Origin: an uncultured Alistipes sp.
GTDB lineage: Bacteria; Bacteroidota; Bacteroidia; Bacteroidales; Rikenellaceae
Reading direction: 5' to 3'
DNA: 30,592 bases
NCBI GenBank assembly: GCA_958449275.1
Contig: CAUDHE010000021.1
Location: 1-30,592 of the forward strand
Shown piece after piece: positions 23,402 to 30,488 of this stretch. Under the pieces are notes generated by a model. The model did no database searches. It was not told the DNA's origin and worked only from the letters and a program-made list of their open reading frames with translations. How positions within the stretch are numbered: the stretch's first letter is position 1; the number at the start of each line of letters is the position of its first letter. Made by a program: the position numbers and the translations under genes.

Positions 23402-25444
23402 TTAATTTATCAGCGGCAGGAACGAGTAGTTCATCGAATAGTCGAGCATCTGTTCCACGTAATCGGTCTTGGGAACGAGTTTCACATCGACTATCTCGCC
23501 GTCTTTTCTCACGAGTTCGTAATCGGGGTTCACGAATCCGCTGTAAGGCTCTATGCCGAGTCGGGCGTAACGTTCCAAAACCTCTTTGTGGAGTTCGGGA
23601 TCGATCTTCACCGCGTACTTCTCGACCAGGGCGCGCCCCGCTTCGTAGTCGCCCGTCGACTTTATGCGCTGCACCTCGCGCAGCATTTCGCCGAACAGCC
23701 CGCGCAGGCGTTCGAAATCGTTGACCACTATGTAACGCTTTCCGTCCTGCTCGACCCACTCTATGACGTTGTCGGCCTTGCCGTGTTCGTAGCACCATTC
23801 GGCGATCATCTTGCGGTTGCGCATGTGCGCCTCCTCGACGTTCTTGCCGAGTTCGATGCGTGCCAGTTGCGTCATCATGCCGTTCATGATGTAGTCGGCG
23901 TATTGCGCTTTAGCCACGTCGAACGATGGTACGAGTCCTATCTCCTCCATCTTGGGATCGCCGAGGTAATAGAGTCCGAACAGATCGGCGCGGGCCTCTT
24001 CGAGCGTAGATGTGTAGCTTTTGAGCTCGCCGCCCTTCACTCCCGCGGCGAGCTGTCCCGAGCCGTGTCCGAGGCATTCGTGCAGATCGGTATGCAGGTC
24101 GTCGGCGAGCTTGCCGTACTTATCCATCCGCTCGCGGTCCTCGGCACGCAATACGAACTCCTCGTTGAATCCGTTGCCCTGCGCCGCCTTGTCGTAGGCG
24201 TAGGTTATGTTGTCGATGGTAACCGATTTCGAGCCGTATTCCTTACGTATCCAGTCGGCGTTGGGCAGGTTGATGCCTATCGGGGTGGCGGGGTAGCAGT
24301 CGCCGCCCAGCATCGCCACCGTTATCACCTTGGCCGACACGCCCTTCACCTCCTTTTTGCGGAATGCGGGATCGATGGGCGAATTGTCCTCGAACCATTG
24401 CGCATTCTGCGAGATTATTTGCGTGCGGCGGCATGCCGTGCTGTCCATGAAATTGACGGTGCCTTCCCACGAGGCTTTGCGGCCGAGCGGGTCGCCGTAA
24501 TCCTCGATGAAACCGTTTACGAAATCGACATTCGAGGTGTTGTCGCCCACCCACAGTACATTGTAGCGGTCGAACTCGCGCAGATCGCCCGTGCGGTAGT
24601 AGTTTATCAGGGCTTCGATGATGTTCTTCTGCGGCTGGTCGGCCACCTCGGCGGCCTGCGTCAGCCGGCGGATTATCTGTTGTATGGCGGCCGAGTACAT
24701 GCCTCCGAGACGCCATGTGCGTTCTTCGATCTTGCCCGTTTCGTCTTTCACCAGTTTCGAGTTCAGTCCGTATGATATCGGCTGACGGTCGTCGGGGTCG
24801 GCCATTGCGGCATAGAAATCGTCTGCTTCCTTCATGGTCACGTTCTCGTAGTAGTTGCATGCCGACGTGGCCACCAAATCCTCGCCGTCGGTTTGGTTGA
24901 GGCGGGTGGGGAACAGCGCAGGGTCGAAGATTATGTCGCACAACAGATCGGCCGTGATCGGCATTTCGTTGATGTCGGCGTACTTGCCGAGCATTACCTC
25001 GAACCATTCGCGCGAAAATTCGGGACGGAACTTGTCGTTGGAATAGTGGTGGTGTATGCCGTTGGCGAACCATACTTTCTTCAGATACTTCTCCATTGCC
25101 TTGAAATCGGCAGCGTCGCGATCGCCGTCGTATTTGGTATAGATGCTCTCCAGAGCGTGGCGCACTGTGAGATTGTATTTGAAATTCTGGTCGAACAGTA
25201 TGTCGCGGCCGCACTTGGTCGCTTCTGCCAGATAATATATCAATATCTTCTGCCGCAACGGCAGGTTCTCGAATTCGGGAACCTCGTAACGCAGCACTTT
25301 GATGTCGTCGAAACGATCCACTATCCACGGCAGCTTGTCGTTTGCCGTCTGCTCCGCATCGGCGGCCTCGCCGCGGCAGGAATAAAGAGTCGAAAGCATA
25401 ATACTCATAATCGTCGCAATTAGAATTGATCCGATGGTTCTCAT
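23402..25444 (-). CDS. Peptidase family M49 (dipeptidyl-peptidase III-like) lipoprotein
   Basis: M49 enzymes are zinc peptidases that remove dipeptides from the N-terminus of peptides. The 680-aa product opens with a lipoprotein signal, lipobox ending at Cys23 (TLYSC), so it is membrane-bound outside the cytoplasm. The zinc motif H455-E-C-L-G-H460 followed by GSGQL, and EEARAD (482-487) with Glu483, correspond to HELLGH and EECRAE of DPP III, with an Ala in place of Cys in the second motif. Flanking LHTDLHE and YTSTLEEARADLFGLYYL also fit. The gene stands alone, with a terminator after it. The name DPP III-like is from motifs; real substrates are unknown. Confidence 0.93.
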   Translation of the reverse strand: MRTIGSILIATIMSIMLSTLYSCRGEAADAEQTANDKLPWIVDRFDDIKVLRYEVPEFENLPLRQKILIYYLAEATKCGRDILFDQNFKYNLTVRHALESIYTKYDGDRDAADFKAMEKYLKKVWFANGIHHHYSNDKFRPEFSREWFEVMLGKYADINEMPITADLLCDIIFDPALFPTRLNQTDGEDLVATSACNYYENVTMKEADDFYAAMADPDDRQPISYGLNSKLVKDETGKIEERTWRLGGMYSAAIQQIIRRLTQAAEVADQPQKNIIEALINYYRTGDLREFDRYNVLWVGDNTSNVDFVNGFIEDYGDPLGRKASWEGTVNFMDSTACRRTQIISQNAQWFEDNSPIDPAFRKKEVKGVSAKVITVAMLGGDCYPATPIGINLPNADWIRKEYGSKSVTIDNITYAYDKAAQGNGFNEEFVLRAEDRERMDKYGKLADDLHTDLHECLGHGSGQLAAGVKGGELKSYTSTLEEARADLFGLYYLGDPKMEEIGLVPSFDVAKAQYADYIMNGMMTQLARIELGKNVEEAHMRNRKMIAEWCYEHGKADNVIEWVEQDGKRYIVVNDFERLRGLFGEMLREVQRIKSTGDYEAGRALVEKYAVKIDPELHKEVLERYARLGIEPYSGFVNPDYELVRKDGEIVDVKLVPKTDYVEQMLDYSMNYSFLPLIN

Positions 25445-25477
25445 AATTTTCGTTCGGGTTCGTTAAATATTTCGTGC

Positions 25478-25485
25478 CAAAGTTA
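25478..25485 (-). promoter_or_regulatory. Possible -7 box upstream of the M49 gene
   Basis: The minus strand reads TAACTTTG, an exact fit to TAnnTTTG, 33 bp upstream of the ATG at 25444. A TTG -33 element is not evident at the normal distance. Confidence 0.45.
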
Positions 25486-25681
25486 TCGTTTTTTTCGCTT
25501 TTTCGTCGTGCAGTTCGCCCCTCATTTCCGATTTTCGCCCCGTATTTTGCGATTCTGGCACCTGAGGTCGGCGTGAATCACTTTGTTTTCCGCATTTCGA
25601 CTCTAATTGCGATATTCGCGTCGAAACTAATGCCGCCCGAAGGATGTCGAAGCCCGAGGGCGACGAAATCAGGATATCGCT

Positions 25682-26233
25682 ATGGATCATTTTTCTGAGG
25701 AGCGCGCCTTAAGGGATAATTGGAACGAAGTCGTTTTGACGGATCGTTCGGGTACTCGGATGTTATTTTCCGAGCTGGTGCGTCGGATATGCAGGCTGCA
25801 TATACTTTTCGAGGAGGCCGGAATCTCGTCGGGCGACACGATCGCGCTGTGCGACGGTGATTCGGTGCGCCGTGATGCGGCGCGTTTGGCCGTGCTGTCG
25901 TATGGGGCGGCGGTCGTCGAGGTTCCGCACGACTTTTCCGTCGTCGCTGCGACAGAGGTGTTGCGGCGTTCCGATTCGGCGCTGCTTCTGATCGACGGCG
26001 CTTCATGGAGGCGCCTGAACGAGGCGCCGTCGCGGCAGGATTTGCCCGATGCCGTCTCTTTGGACGACGGTTCGGCGCTTCGGGCGCGGAGGGCGGTCGC
26101 ACGTGCCGCAAAACGCGTCGATGCGCTCTATGCCGAGCAGTATCCGCAGGGAATATGTGTCGGAGACGTGAGCGTCGCGACGGTTGCGGAACTGCTTGCC
26201 ATGTTGCGTGAGGAAAAGAGAAAGGCCGTTTAG
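25682..26233 (+). CDS. Orphan fragment resembling the N-terminus of ANL (AMP-binding) enzymes
   Basis: Full ANL enzymes (acyl-CoA synthetases, adenylation domains) are 500-650 aa. This product is only 183 aa but reads like their first 120 residues: NWNEVVLTDRSGTRMLFSEL, then RRICRLHILFEEAGISSGDTIAL, AVLSYGAAVVEVPHDF and ATEVLRRSDSALLLIDG, which parallel the opening TYxEL, GV..GD.VAL, A.L.AGA..VPL and E......A..LI of the family. The ATP-binding P-loop (A3), A5, A7 and A8/A10 motifs are all absent, and a basic, Ala-rich helical tail follows. It cannot adenylate by itself. The frame is clean with no frameshift into a missing part. It is divergent from the M49 gene and convergent with cysQ. It may be a decayed remnant or a small protein with a new role. 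Confidence 0.7.
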   Translation: MDHFSEERALRDNWNEVVLTDRSGTRMLFSELVRRICRLHILFEEAGISSGDTIALCDGDSVRRDAARLAVLSYGAAVVEVPHDFSVVAATEVLRRSDSALLLIDGASWRRLNEAPSRQDLPDAVSLDDGSALRARRAVARAAKRVDALYAEQYPQGICVGDVSVATVAELLAMLREEKRKAV

Positions 26234-26245
26234 AAGCGATGCGGA

Positions 26246-26260
26246 CCGCCGCAAAGGCGG
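26246..26260. terminator. Small hairpin between convergent ANL-like gene and cysQ
   Basis: A 5-bp G/C stem (26246-26250 with 26256-26260) with a GCAAA loop lies in the 40-bp gap between two convergent stop codons. It lacks a T-tract and is a weak candidate. Confidence 0.35.
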
Positions 26261-26273
26261 CCCGACGGGATTG

Positions 26274-27134
26274 TCATATCTTGCGGCAGGTGGCGCTGCG
26301 GGCTTCGAACCACGGGTTGTGCAGATCGGATTTGTTGTACAGCAGCGGCGTGCCCTCGGGGTACGACAGTGTGCTGCCGCCCGCTTCGGCGAGGATCAGT
26401 TCGCCGGCGGCCGTGTCCCATTCATAGGTGTTGGTGGTGCGCACGTAGTAATCGACGGCGCCTTCGGCCAGCAGACAGAATTTGTAGGAGCTGCCCTGCT
26501 CCACGATCTCCAGATCGGGATTGGCGGCGCGCAGCTCGTCTATGCGGCTGAATGTCTCGGGCGTCTGGTGCGAACGCGACACCGCGACGCGTAATCCGTC
26601 GTGGCGGTTGCTCTCCAGCGGCAGCCGTTCGCGCAGTTCGAGGATTCGGCGGGCGTCGTAGGCGGGTTCGTCCTGCGGCTCTATGCCGCGCAGCATGTAG
26701 GCTCCGTGTCCCTTTGCCGCCATGTACATCTTGCGGTGATAGGGTACGTAGAGTACTGAGGCTACGCATACGTTGTCGGCCATGAGCGCTATGTTGACCG
26801 TAAATTCGTTGTTGCCCTTTATGAACTCCACCGTGCCGTCCAGAGGATCCACCAGCAGGAACAGATCCCAGTTGCGTCTCTCGTCGAACAGCATTTCGCG
26901 CCCTTCTTCGCTCAGCACGGGGATGCGTGTGGTGCCGAGATATTCCTTTATGGTGTTGTGGGCCACGCGGTCGGCGACCGTTATCGGCGTTTTGTCACTT
27001 TTTATGCTTATGTCGTAATCGTCGCGGTTCTTGTATATCTTCATTATGGCCGCTCCCGCTTTCACGGCGGCGTTGAAGCATTGCGGCAGAAGTTTCTCTC
27101 TGATCTGTTCTTCTATTTGATTTACAGCCATCAT
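26274..27134 (-). CDS. cysQ: 3'(2'),5'-bisphosphate nucleotidase CysQ
   Basis: CysQ removes the 3'-phosphate from PAP/PAPS, recycling by-products of sulfate activation and other PAP-releasing reactions. The 286-aa product belongs to the inositol monophosphatase superfamily: KSDKTPITVADRVAHN (45-60), EE metal ligands (Glu76-Glu77), DPLDGT (96-101) and the closing EWDTAAGELIL (Trp239-Asp240) form the Mg-dependent phosphatase site. The segment GTVEFIKGNNEFTVNIAL is typical of CysQ rather than plain inositol phosphatases. Two Met codons (27134, 27131) are equally good starts. No sulfate-assimilation gene is adjacent. Confidence 0.93.
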   Translation of the reverse strand: MMAVNQIEEQIREKLLPQCFNAAVKAGAAIMKIYKNRDDYDISIKSDKTPITVADRVAHNTIKEYLGTTRIPVLSEEGREMLFDERRNWDLFLLVDPLDGTVEFIKGNNEFTVNIALMADNVCVASVLYVPYHRKMYMAAKGHGAYMLRGIEPQDEPAYDARRILELRERLPLESNRHDGLRVAVSRSHQTPETFSRIDELRAANPDLEIVEQGSSYKFCLLAEGAVDYYVRTTNTYEWDTAAGELILAEAGGSTLSYPEGTPLLYNKSDLHNPWFEARSATCRKI

Positions 27135-27174
27135 TCAGTTTAGATTTTGGATCGTTCGTAAAATTAGTCATTAT

Positions 27175-28128
27175 TTACGAAATCGTAAATTTTTGCGGTC
27201 GAAAAAAATTCCTGATCCGACTAAAATGACATAATATTGTCTTTAAGGAACAGCCGTCGGGCGATGTCGCGATCGCGGTGTAGCGTGCTGCGGCGAACAG
27301 GGCCGCTGCCGTTGCCGCCGTCGCCGCGGCGATCGTCTTTTCGAACGACGATACCTCCAGTATCAATAACGGAGCGAGCAGCAGAAAAATTGCGCACCAC
27401 CCCGCGATTCTCGTGCGGCGCACGTTGCAGATGCGGTGTATGAGCGGGAGGCGGATGCGCAGTACCGAACGGCTCGGTATGCGGCTCATGATGCGAGGCG
27501 AGAAGCCCCCGAGACTTATCACCGTTTCGCGATGGAATACGGTGCAGGGCGTGTCGGCGGTCGAACGCAGCGCCTCCACATGGTGCGGAGAGTCGGAGAT
27601 GGCTATTGCCGCCGTCTCCGCCGCGTCGGGCATCAGGTAGTCGGAGGGCCCTATCGGCAATATATAGTCGTAGGAGGCCGCCGCCGTGCCTGCGTCGAGA
27701 TCCTCGTATTGCGTCGCTTCGGCGCGGTCGACCAGCACCAGCCGTCGGTAGTTGCGTCGGCGCGAACGGTACAGAGCACGTATGCGGGCCGAGGGTAGTT
27801 CGTCGGATTCGGTCGGATTGACCCTTATCAGGCCGTAGTGCGTCGCTATGTTGCGGAAGTGGTCGGGCGACAGCTCGGCGTCCATCACTATTACCAGCTC
27901 GTAACGGTCGTACTCCGATCCGAGCAGATTCTCTATGTGTTCTATGTTTTTCACGCCGCTGCATACGGCCGAGATGCCGACGAACCCGAGCGACTCGCAG
28001 CATCCAGCCGTTTCGGGCCCGAGAAACCGTCGGCGACGCATAGCGCGGCCGATTCGCAAGGCGCGCACCGAGGCTGCCGCGAGGGCGATCGCGAGCAGGG
28101 CCGTAATGACGTATTGAACTATTTGCAT
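27175..28128 (-). CDS. Membrane-bound degenerate GT2-like glycosyltransferase
   Basis: The start at 28128 is chosen because the product opens with a membrane helix (about residues 4-22) and overlaps the preceding gene by 10 bp. The 317-aa protein then follows the plan of a GT-A family 2 domain: GFVGISAVCSGVKNIEHIENLL, EYDRYELVIVMDAELSPD, YDYILPIGPSDYLMPDA and a VFHRETVISLGGFSP block, in the correct order. The key residues are eroded: the DxD position reads IGPSD, and no ED nor QxxRW motif follows GGFSP. Two hydrophobic helices close the C-terminus (about 240-258 and 265-290). A working transferase is therefore doubtful; a structural or regulatory partner of another enzyme is possible. It is the third gene in a tightly packed operon with a HEAT-like and a pseudo-receiver protein. 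Confidence 0.7.
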   Translation of the reverse strand: MQIVQYVITALLAIALAAASVRALRIGRAMRRRRFLGPETAGCCESLGFVGISAVCSGVKNIEHIENLLGSEYDRYELVIVMDAELSPDHFRNIATHYGLIRVNPTESDELPSARIRALYRSRRRNYRRLVLVDRAEATQYEDLDAGTAAASYDYILPIGPSDYLMPDAAETAAIAISDSPHHVEALRSTADTPCTVFHRETVISLGGFSPRIMSRIPSRSVLRIRLPLIHRICNVRRTRIAGWCAIFLLLAPLLILEVSSFEKTIAAATAATAAALFAAARYTAIATSPDGCSLKTILCHFSRIRNFFRPQKFTIS

Positions 28129-29063
28129 ACCAGATCGCGTTTGTGTGAGTTTATCAGTGCCTCGGCGTAGCGGCTCTCCTTTTCGGATAGGAGCGTTCGT
28201 ATGGCGTGTGTCGAGTATCCCGCCAGCGTCAGGTAGCGGCACAGCTCCTTGCGTTGCGCGGGGGTGAAGTCGGCCATCCGTTCGCGTATTTTGGCGCGGC
28301 CGAGCGGACGTCCCAGCGACGCGAGCGTGTAGACGGCTTCGCGGACCGTTTGCGGATCGGGATCCGAGGCTATTATGTTGCCGAGCGATTTGTCGGCCGA
28401 CTCTATGCCGAAGTTGCGTACGATGGCCATGCCCAACATTCGCAGATTGCGGTTGGAGTTGGTCAGCAGCGGTTCGAATGCTATCGGGAGCAGTCCGCGC
28501 CGCAGCAGCGCGATGATGCGGGCCGTGTCGAACGGCGTGAGCCGATACGGATAGGCGGCCAAGGCGCGCACCGCCATCGACGGATTGGCCGCCATGACGG
28601 CCATGAGCGCCGAGATTCGCACGTCGCGGTTGCGCGAGCGGGTGTAGCGCGTCAGCAGTGCCGACATGTCGCGGTGCGATGGAACCGAACTTATCAGCGT
28701 CAGCAGATAAGCGCGTCGACAGCCGTGCGACAATCGTATGCGGCGCAGCAGAAAACTGTCCAGCGAGTTGCGGTCGACGATCTCCTGCAACGCTTCGGTG
28801 TCCGAGCCGTAGGTGTGACGCATGGCTATGTGCATCGCCTCGGCCAGCGCCATGCGTCGTCGCGGTGTGGCGGCCTCCACCGTTTCGGCCGTTTGGCCGT
28901 CCGAAGCGAGGGCGCGTATTATGCGGTGCAGATATGATTCTCGGAGTCGGTCGCGGGACGACGATGCGTTGTCGTTGCGACGTTTCGCGATCTCCGCCGC
29001 CGTGAAACAGACGATGGCCGTCATCGCGGCGACGGAGGTCAGTATGACAGCTGCCGTGTTCAC
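28119..29063 (-). CDS. Membrane-anchored HEAT-like repeat protein
   Basis: The 314-aa product starts at a GTG (29063) whose GTGA overlaps the stop of the pseudo-receiver gene, so the two are probably translationally coupled. An N-terminal transmembrane helix (about 5-24) is followed by a soluble, Arg/Ala/Leu-rich all-helical part. Paired helices with an Asp/Asn-Arg at the turn (NRDVRISALMAVMA, NRNLRMLGMAIVRNFG, DPQTVREAVYTLASLG) look like HEAT repeats, which form protein-binding superhelices. It is likely a scaffold tied to the inner membrane. The stop overlaps the GT2-like gene by 10 bp. No enzymatic motif is visible. Confidence 0.75.
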   Translation of the reverse strand: MNTAAVILTSVAAMTAIVCFTAAEIAKRRNDNASSSRDRLRESYLHRIIRALASDGQTAETVEAATPRRRMALAEAMHIAMRHTYGSDTEALQEIVDRNSLDSFLLRRIRLSHGCRRAYLLTLISSVPSHRDMSALLTRYTRSRNRDVRISALMAVMAANPSMAVRALAAYPYRLTPFDTARIIALLRRGLLPIAFEPLLTNSNRNLRMLGMAIVRNFGIESADKSLGNIIASDPDPQTVREAVYTLASLGRPLGRAKIRERMADFTPAQRKELCRYLTLAGYSTHAIRTLLSEKESRYAEALINSHKRDLVCK

Positions 29064-29440
29064 GCTTCGTCCGATTTATTCGTTTCCAAGGCTATCTTGC
29101 GTTGCAGACGGCTCATGCACAAGGGGAAAGTGATGTATTGGTCGACTCCGCAGTCGAGCAGACTCAGTACGGTCTGTTCCGACTGCTGCCACGACACCAC
29201 GTATATTGCGGGGCGCTGCCGCATGTCGGAGCATATGCGTCGGATAAATTCCGAGCCGTCCATGAACGGTGCCACCGAGAGCACTATCACCACGTCGGGT
29301 TTTTCGTGCATGCAGGCGGCGACGGTCTGCCGAGGCGACGTGCAGCACACCACGCGTGCGCCTCGGTCGCCTACGATGTCGGCTATCATGCGGGCCACTA
29401 TGCCGCGTCGTGAGTATATGACGATTTTTCCTCTGTTCAT
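29060..29440 (-). CDS. Stand-alone receiver-like protein without phosphoacceptor
   Basis: The 126-aa product has the length and beta/alpha pattern of a single CheY-like receiver: KIVIYS, ARVVCCTSP, PDVVIVLSVAPFMDG, AIYVVSW, GVDQYITFPL and a last helix. The functional residues are missing. Against DLIILDVMLPGMDG, the phosphoacceptor Asp aligns with Leu54; the acidic pair after strand 1 is Tyr-Ser; the Lys before Pro in strand 5 is Phe105. Ser83 matches the conserved Ser/Thr. It should therefore not be phosphorylated in the usual way and may act by protein binding. No output domain is attached. It is the first gene of the operon with the HEAT-like and GT2-like proteins and divergent from rplU. 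Confidence 0.78.
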   Translation of the reverse strand: MNRGKIVIYSRRGIVARMIADIVGDRGARVVCCTSPRQTVAACMHEKPDVVIVLSVAPFMDGSEFIRRICSDMRQRPAIYVVSWQQSEQTVLSLLDCGVDQYITFPLCMSRLQRKIALETNKSDEA

Positions 29441-29519
29441 TTCGGCGGAAGTTTGCCGTGCGTGACGAACGAAAAATGTGCCAAATGTCGGTCGAGCGAA
29501 AAAAATATGGCCGCAATGG

Positions 29520-29548
29520 TTGCGGTACGATAATTTTTAGTATATTTG
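29520..29548 (+). promoter_or_regulatory. Promoter of rplU-rpmA
   Basis: TTG at 29520-29522, an 18-bp A/T-rich spacer and TATATTTG at 29541-29548 fit the Bacteroidota primary sigma promoter. The predicted leader is about 35 bp and includes a small hairpin (GCCGAA and TTCGGC) around 29552-29564. The spacer is one base short of the common 19-20. Confidence 0.7.
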
Positions 29549-29589
29549 CAGGCCGAATTTCGGCAAAATACATAATATACTTTAGTTAA

Positions 29590-29901
29590 ATGTACGTTAT
29601 AGTAGAGATCGCAGGTCAGCAGTTCAAGGCTGAAAAGGGTCGTAAGCTCTATGTTCACCGTCTTCAGGGCGACGTTGAGTCGTCGGTGAGCTTCGACAAA
29701 GTCCTGCTCGTAGACAACGACGGTCAGGTTAAGGTAGGCGCACCTGCAGTAGAAGGCGCCTCGGTAAAGTGTAAGATCTTGAAGCACCTCAAGGACGAGA
29801 AGGTTCTGGTGTTCAAGAAGAAGCGCAGAACCGGATATCAGAAATGCAACGGTCACCGTCAGTATCTGACCCAGGTTCTCGTAGAGGATATTGTCGCATA
29901 A
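29590..29901 (+). CDS. rplU: 50S ribosomal protein L21
   Basis: L21 binds 23S rRNA in the large subunit. The 103-aa product is full length: MYVIVEIAGQQFKAEKGRKL, LLVDNDGQVKVGAPAVEGASV, and the C-terminal RTGYQKCNGHRQYLTQVLVEDI with the basic KKKRR patch. Codon use here favours the frequent set (GTC, CTC, AAG, GTT), more than in neighbouring genes. It starts about 35 bp after its promoter and is followed by rpmA, the universal partner. Confidence 0.97.
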   Translation: MYVIVEIAGQQFKAEKGRKLYVHRLQGDVESSVSFDKVLLVDNDGQVKVGAPAVEGASVKCKILKHLKDEKVLVFKKKRRTGYQKCNGHRQYLTQVLVEDIVA

Positions 29902-29913
29902 TTAAAATTAGAG

Positions 29914-29932
29914 AAAAAAAAAAAAAAAAAAA
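29914..29932 (+). repeat. Homopolymer of 19 A's replacing the start of rpmA
   Basis: Nineteen consecutive A's directly precede the GGA codon that begins GVGSSK of L27. The nine bases that should encode Met-Ala-His are not present in any frame; the run reads only Lys, and the nearest upstream in-frame codon is the stop TAG at 29909-29911. Such a long run in a G/C-rich genome is suspicious. Confidence 0.9.
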
Positions 29933-30178
29933 GGAGTAGGTAGTTCGAAGAACGGCCGTGAGTCGGAGAGCAAGCGACTCGGTGTGAAGCTTTTCGGTGG
30001 TCAGTTCGCTAAGGCCGGCAACATCATCGTTCGCCAGAGAGGTACTGTTCACAACCCGGGTGAGAACGTGGGTATGGGTAAGGATCACACGCTGTTCGCA
30101 TTGGTTGACGGTACTGTCGGGTTCTGCAAGAAGTCGTCGGGCAAATCTTATGTAAGCGTAACGCCTCTGGCCGAGTAG
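29918..30178 (+). CDS. rpmA: 50S ribosomal protein L27, start codon missing in this sequence
   Basis: L27 sits at the peptidyl-transferase centre, and its N-terminal tail (normally AHKKG) reaches the tRNA ends. From 29933 the frame encodes an intact L27: GVGSSKNGRESESKRLGVKL, FGGQFAKAGNIIVRQRGT, HNPGENVGMGKDHTLFALVDG and the C-terminal GKSYVSVTPLAE. Counting back five codons for Met-Ala-His-Lys-Lys gives 29918 as the expected start and an 86-aa product, right for the family. In this sequence those codons are AAA, so no ATG, GTG or TTG is available; the first possible start is a GTG at 29984, which would cut off 22 residues. Since L27 is near-essential, an assembly or consensus error is the simplest explanation. 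It follows rplU and ends at a strong terminator. Confidence 0.85.
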   Translation, partial: KKKKKGVGSSKNGRESESKRLGVKLFGGQFAKAGNIIVRQRGTVHNPGENVGMGKDHTLFALVDGTVGFCKKSSGKSYVSVTPLAE

Positions 30179-30204
30179 GGTAGGGGTATAACCGAATAGA
30201 AAGG

Positions 30205-30234
30205 CGGGTCGGATATTTTCCGACCCGTTTTTTT
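30205..30234 (+). terminator. Rho-independent terminator after rpmA
   Basis: A perfect 9-bp G/C-rich stem (30205-30213 with 30219-30227), loop TATTT, is followed by seven T's. It lies 26 bp past the rpmA stop and ends the rplU-rpmA transcript. Confidence 0.93.
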
Positions 30235-30299
30235 CGGACTTCGTCTTAATATTTATATTCGGGTCGCGGTCAGCGGCACGCATGACAATATATATTTAT

Positions 30300-30402
30300 G
30301 CTGTTCGCCGACGGCGGAGGACAAAACGAGTCTTGCGAGTTGCAGTCCGCCGCCCACTGCGGCGGACTGCCGGCGCACTCCTGCCGCCGTCGGCGAACAG
30401 CC
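30300..30402. repeat. Palindromic intergenic repeat, copy 2
   Basis: Positions 30353-30402 are an exact reverse complement of 23223-23272 (50 of 50). This copy is more complete: its outer ends are an 18-bp perfect inverted repeat (30300-30317 with 30384-30401), and inside lies a perfect 12-bp stem (30342-30353 with 30359-30370, loop CCACT). The whole 103-bp block could fold into a single long cruciform or hairpin. It lies between the rpmA terminator and a minus-strand gene that ends at 30489. No coding potential or transposase is seen. Confidence 0.8.
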
Positions 30403-30488
30403 TTGCGGAAGGGGGCAGGGAATGCGTATATGCAGTTCTGCGAACAGCGCGGGCCGCAGCCTCTGCGGAGCGGAGGCCCTCAACTCGC
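30403..30488. other. Non-coding spacer with G/C-rich self-complementary stretches
   Basis: No gene is seen. Around 30458-30476 the sequence GCCTCTGCGGAGCGGAGGC can form short alternative stems, which may help terminate the minus-strand gene that stops at 30489. Confidence 0.35.

Noticed and set aside
23045..24775. Open frame of 576 codons on the plus strand from the repeat region into the M49 gene
   Set aside because: Most of it is antisense to the peptidase coding region, whose zinc motifs are unmistakable. The remainder crosses the repeat and terminator.
29984..30178. rpmA starting at the internal GTG
   Set aside because: This would remove 22 conserved residues, including GVGSSKNGRES. The missing start is better explained by the poly-A lesion just upstream.
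23223..30402. CRISPR array
   Set aside because: The repeat has only two copies, 7 kb apart and in opposite orientation, with no regular spacers and no cas genes.
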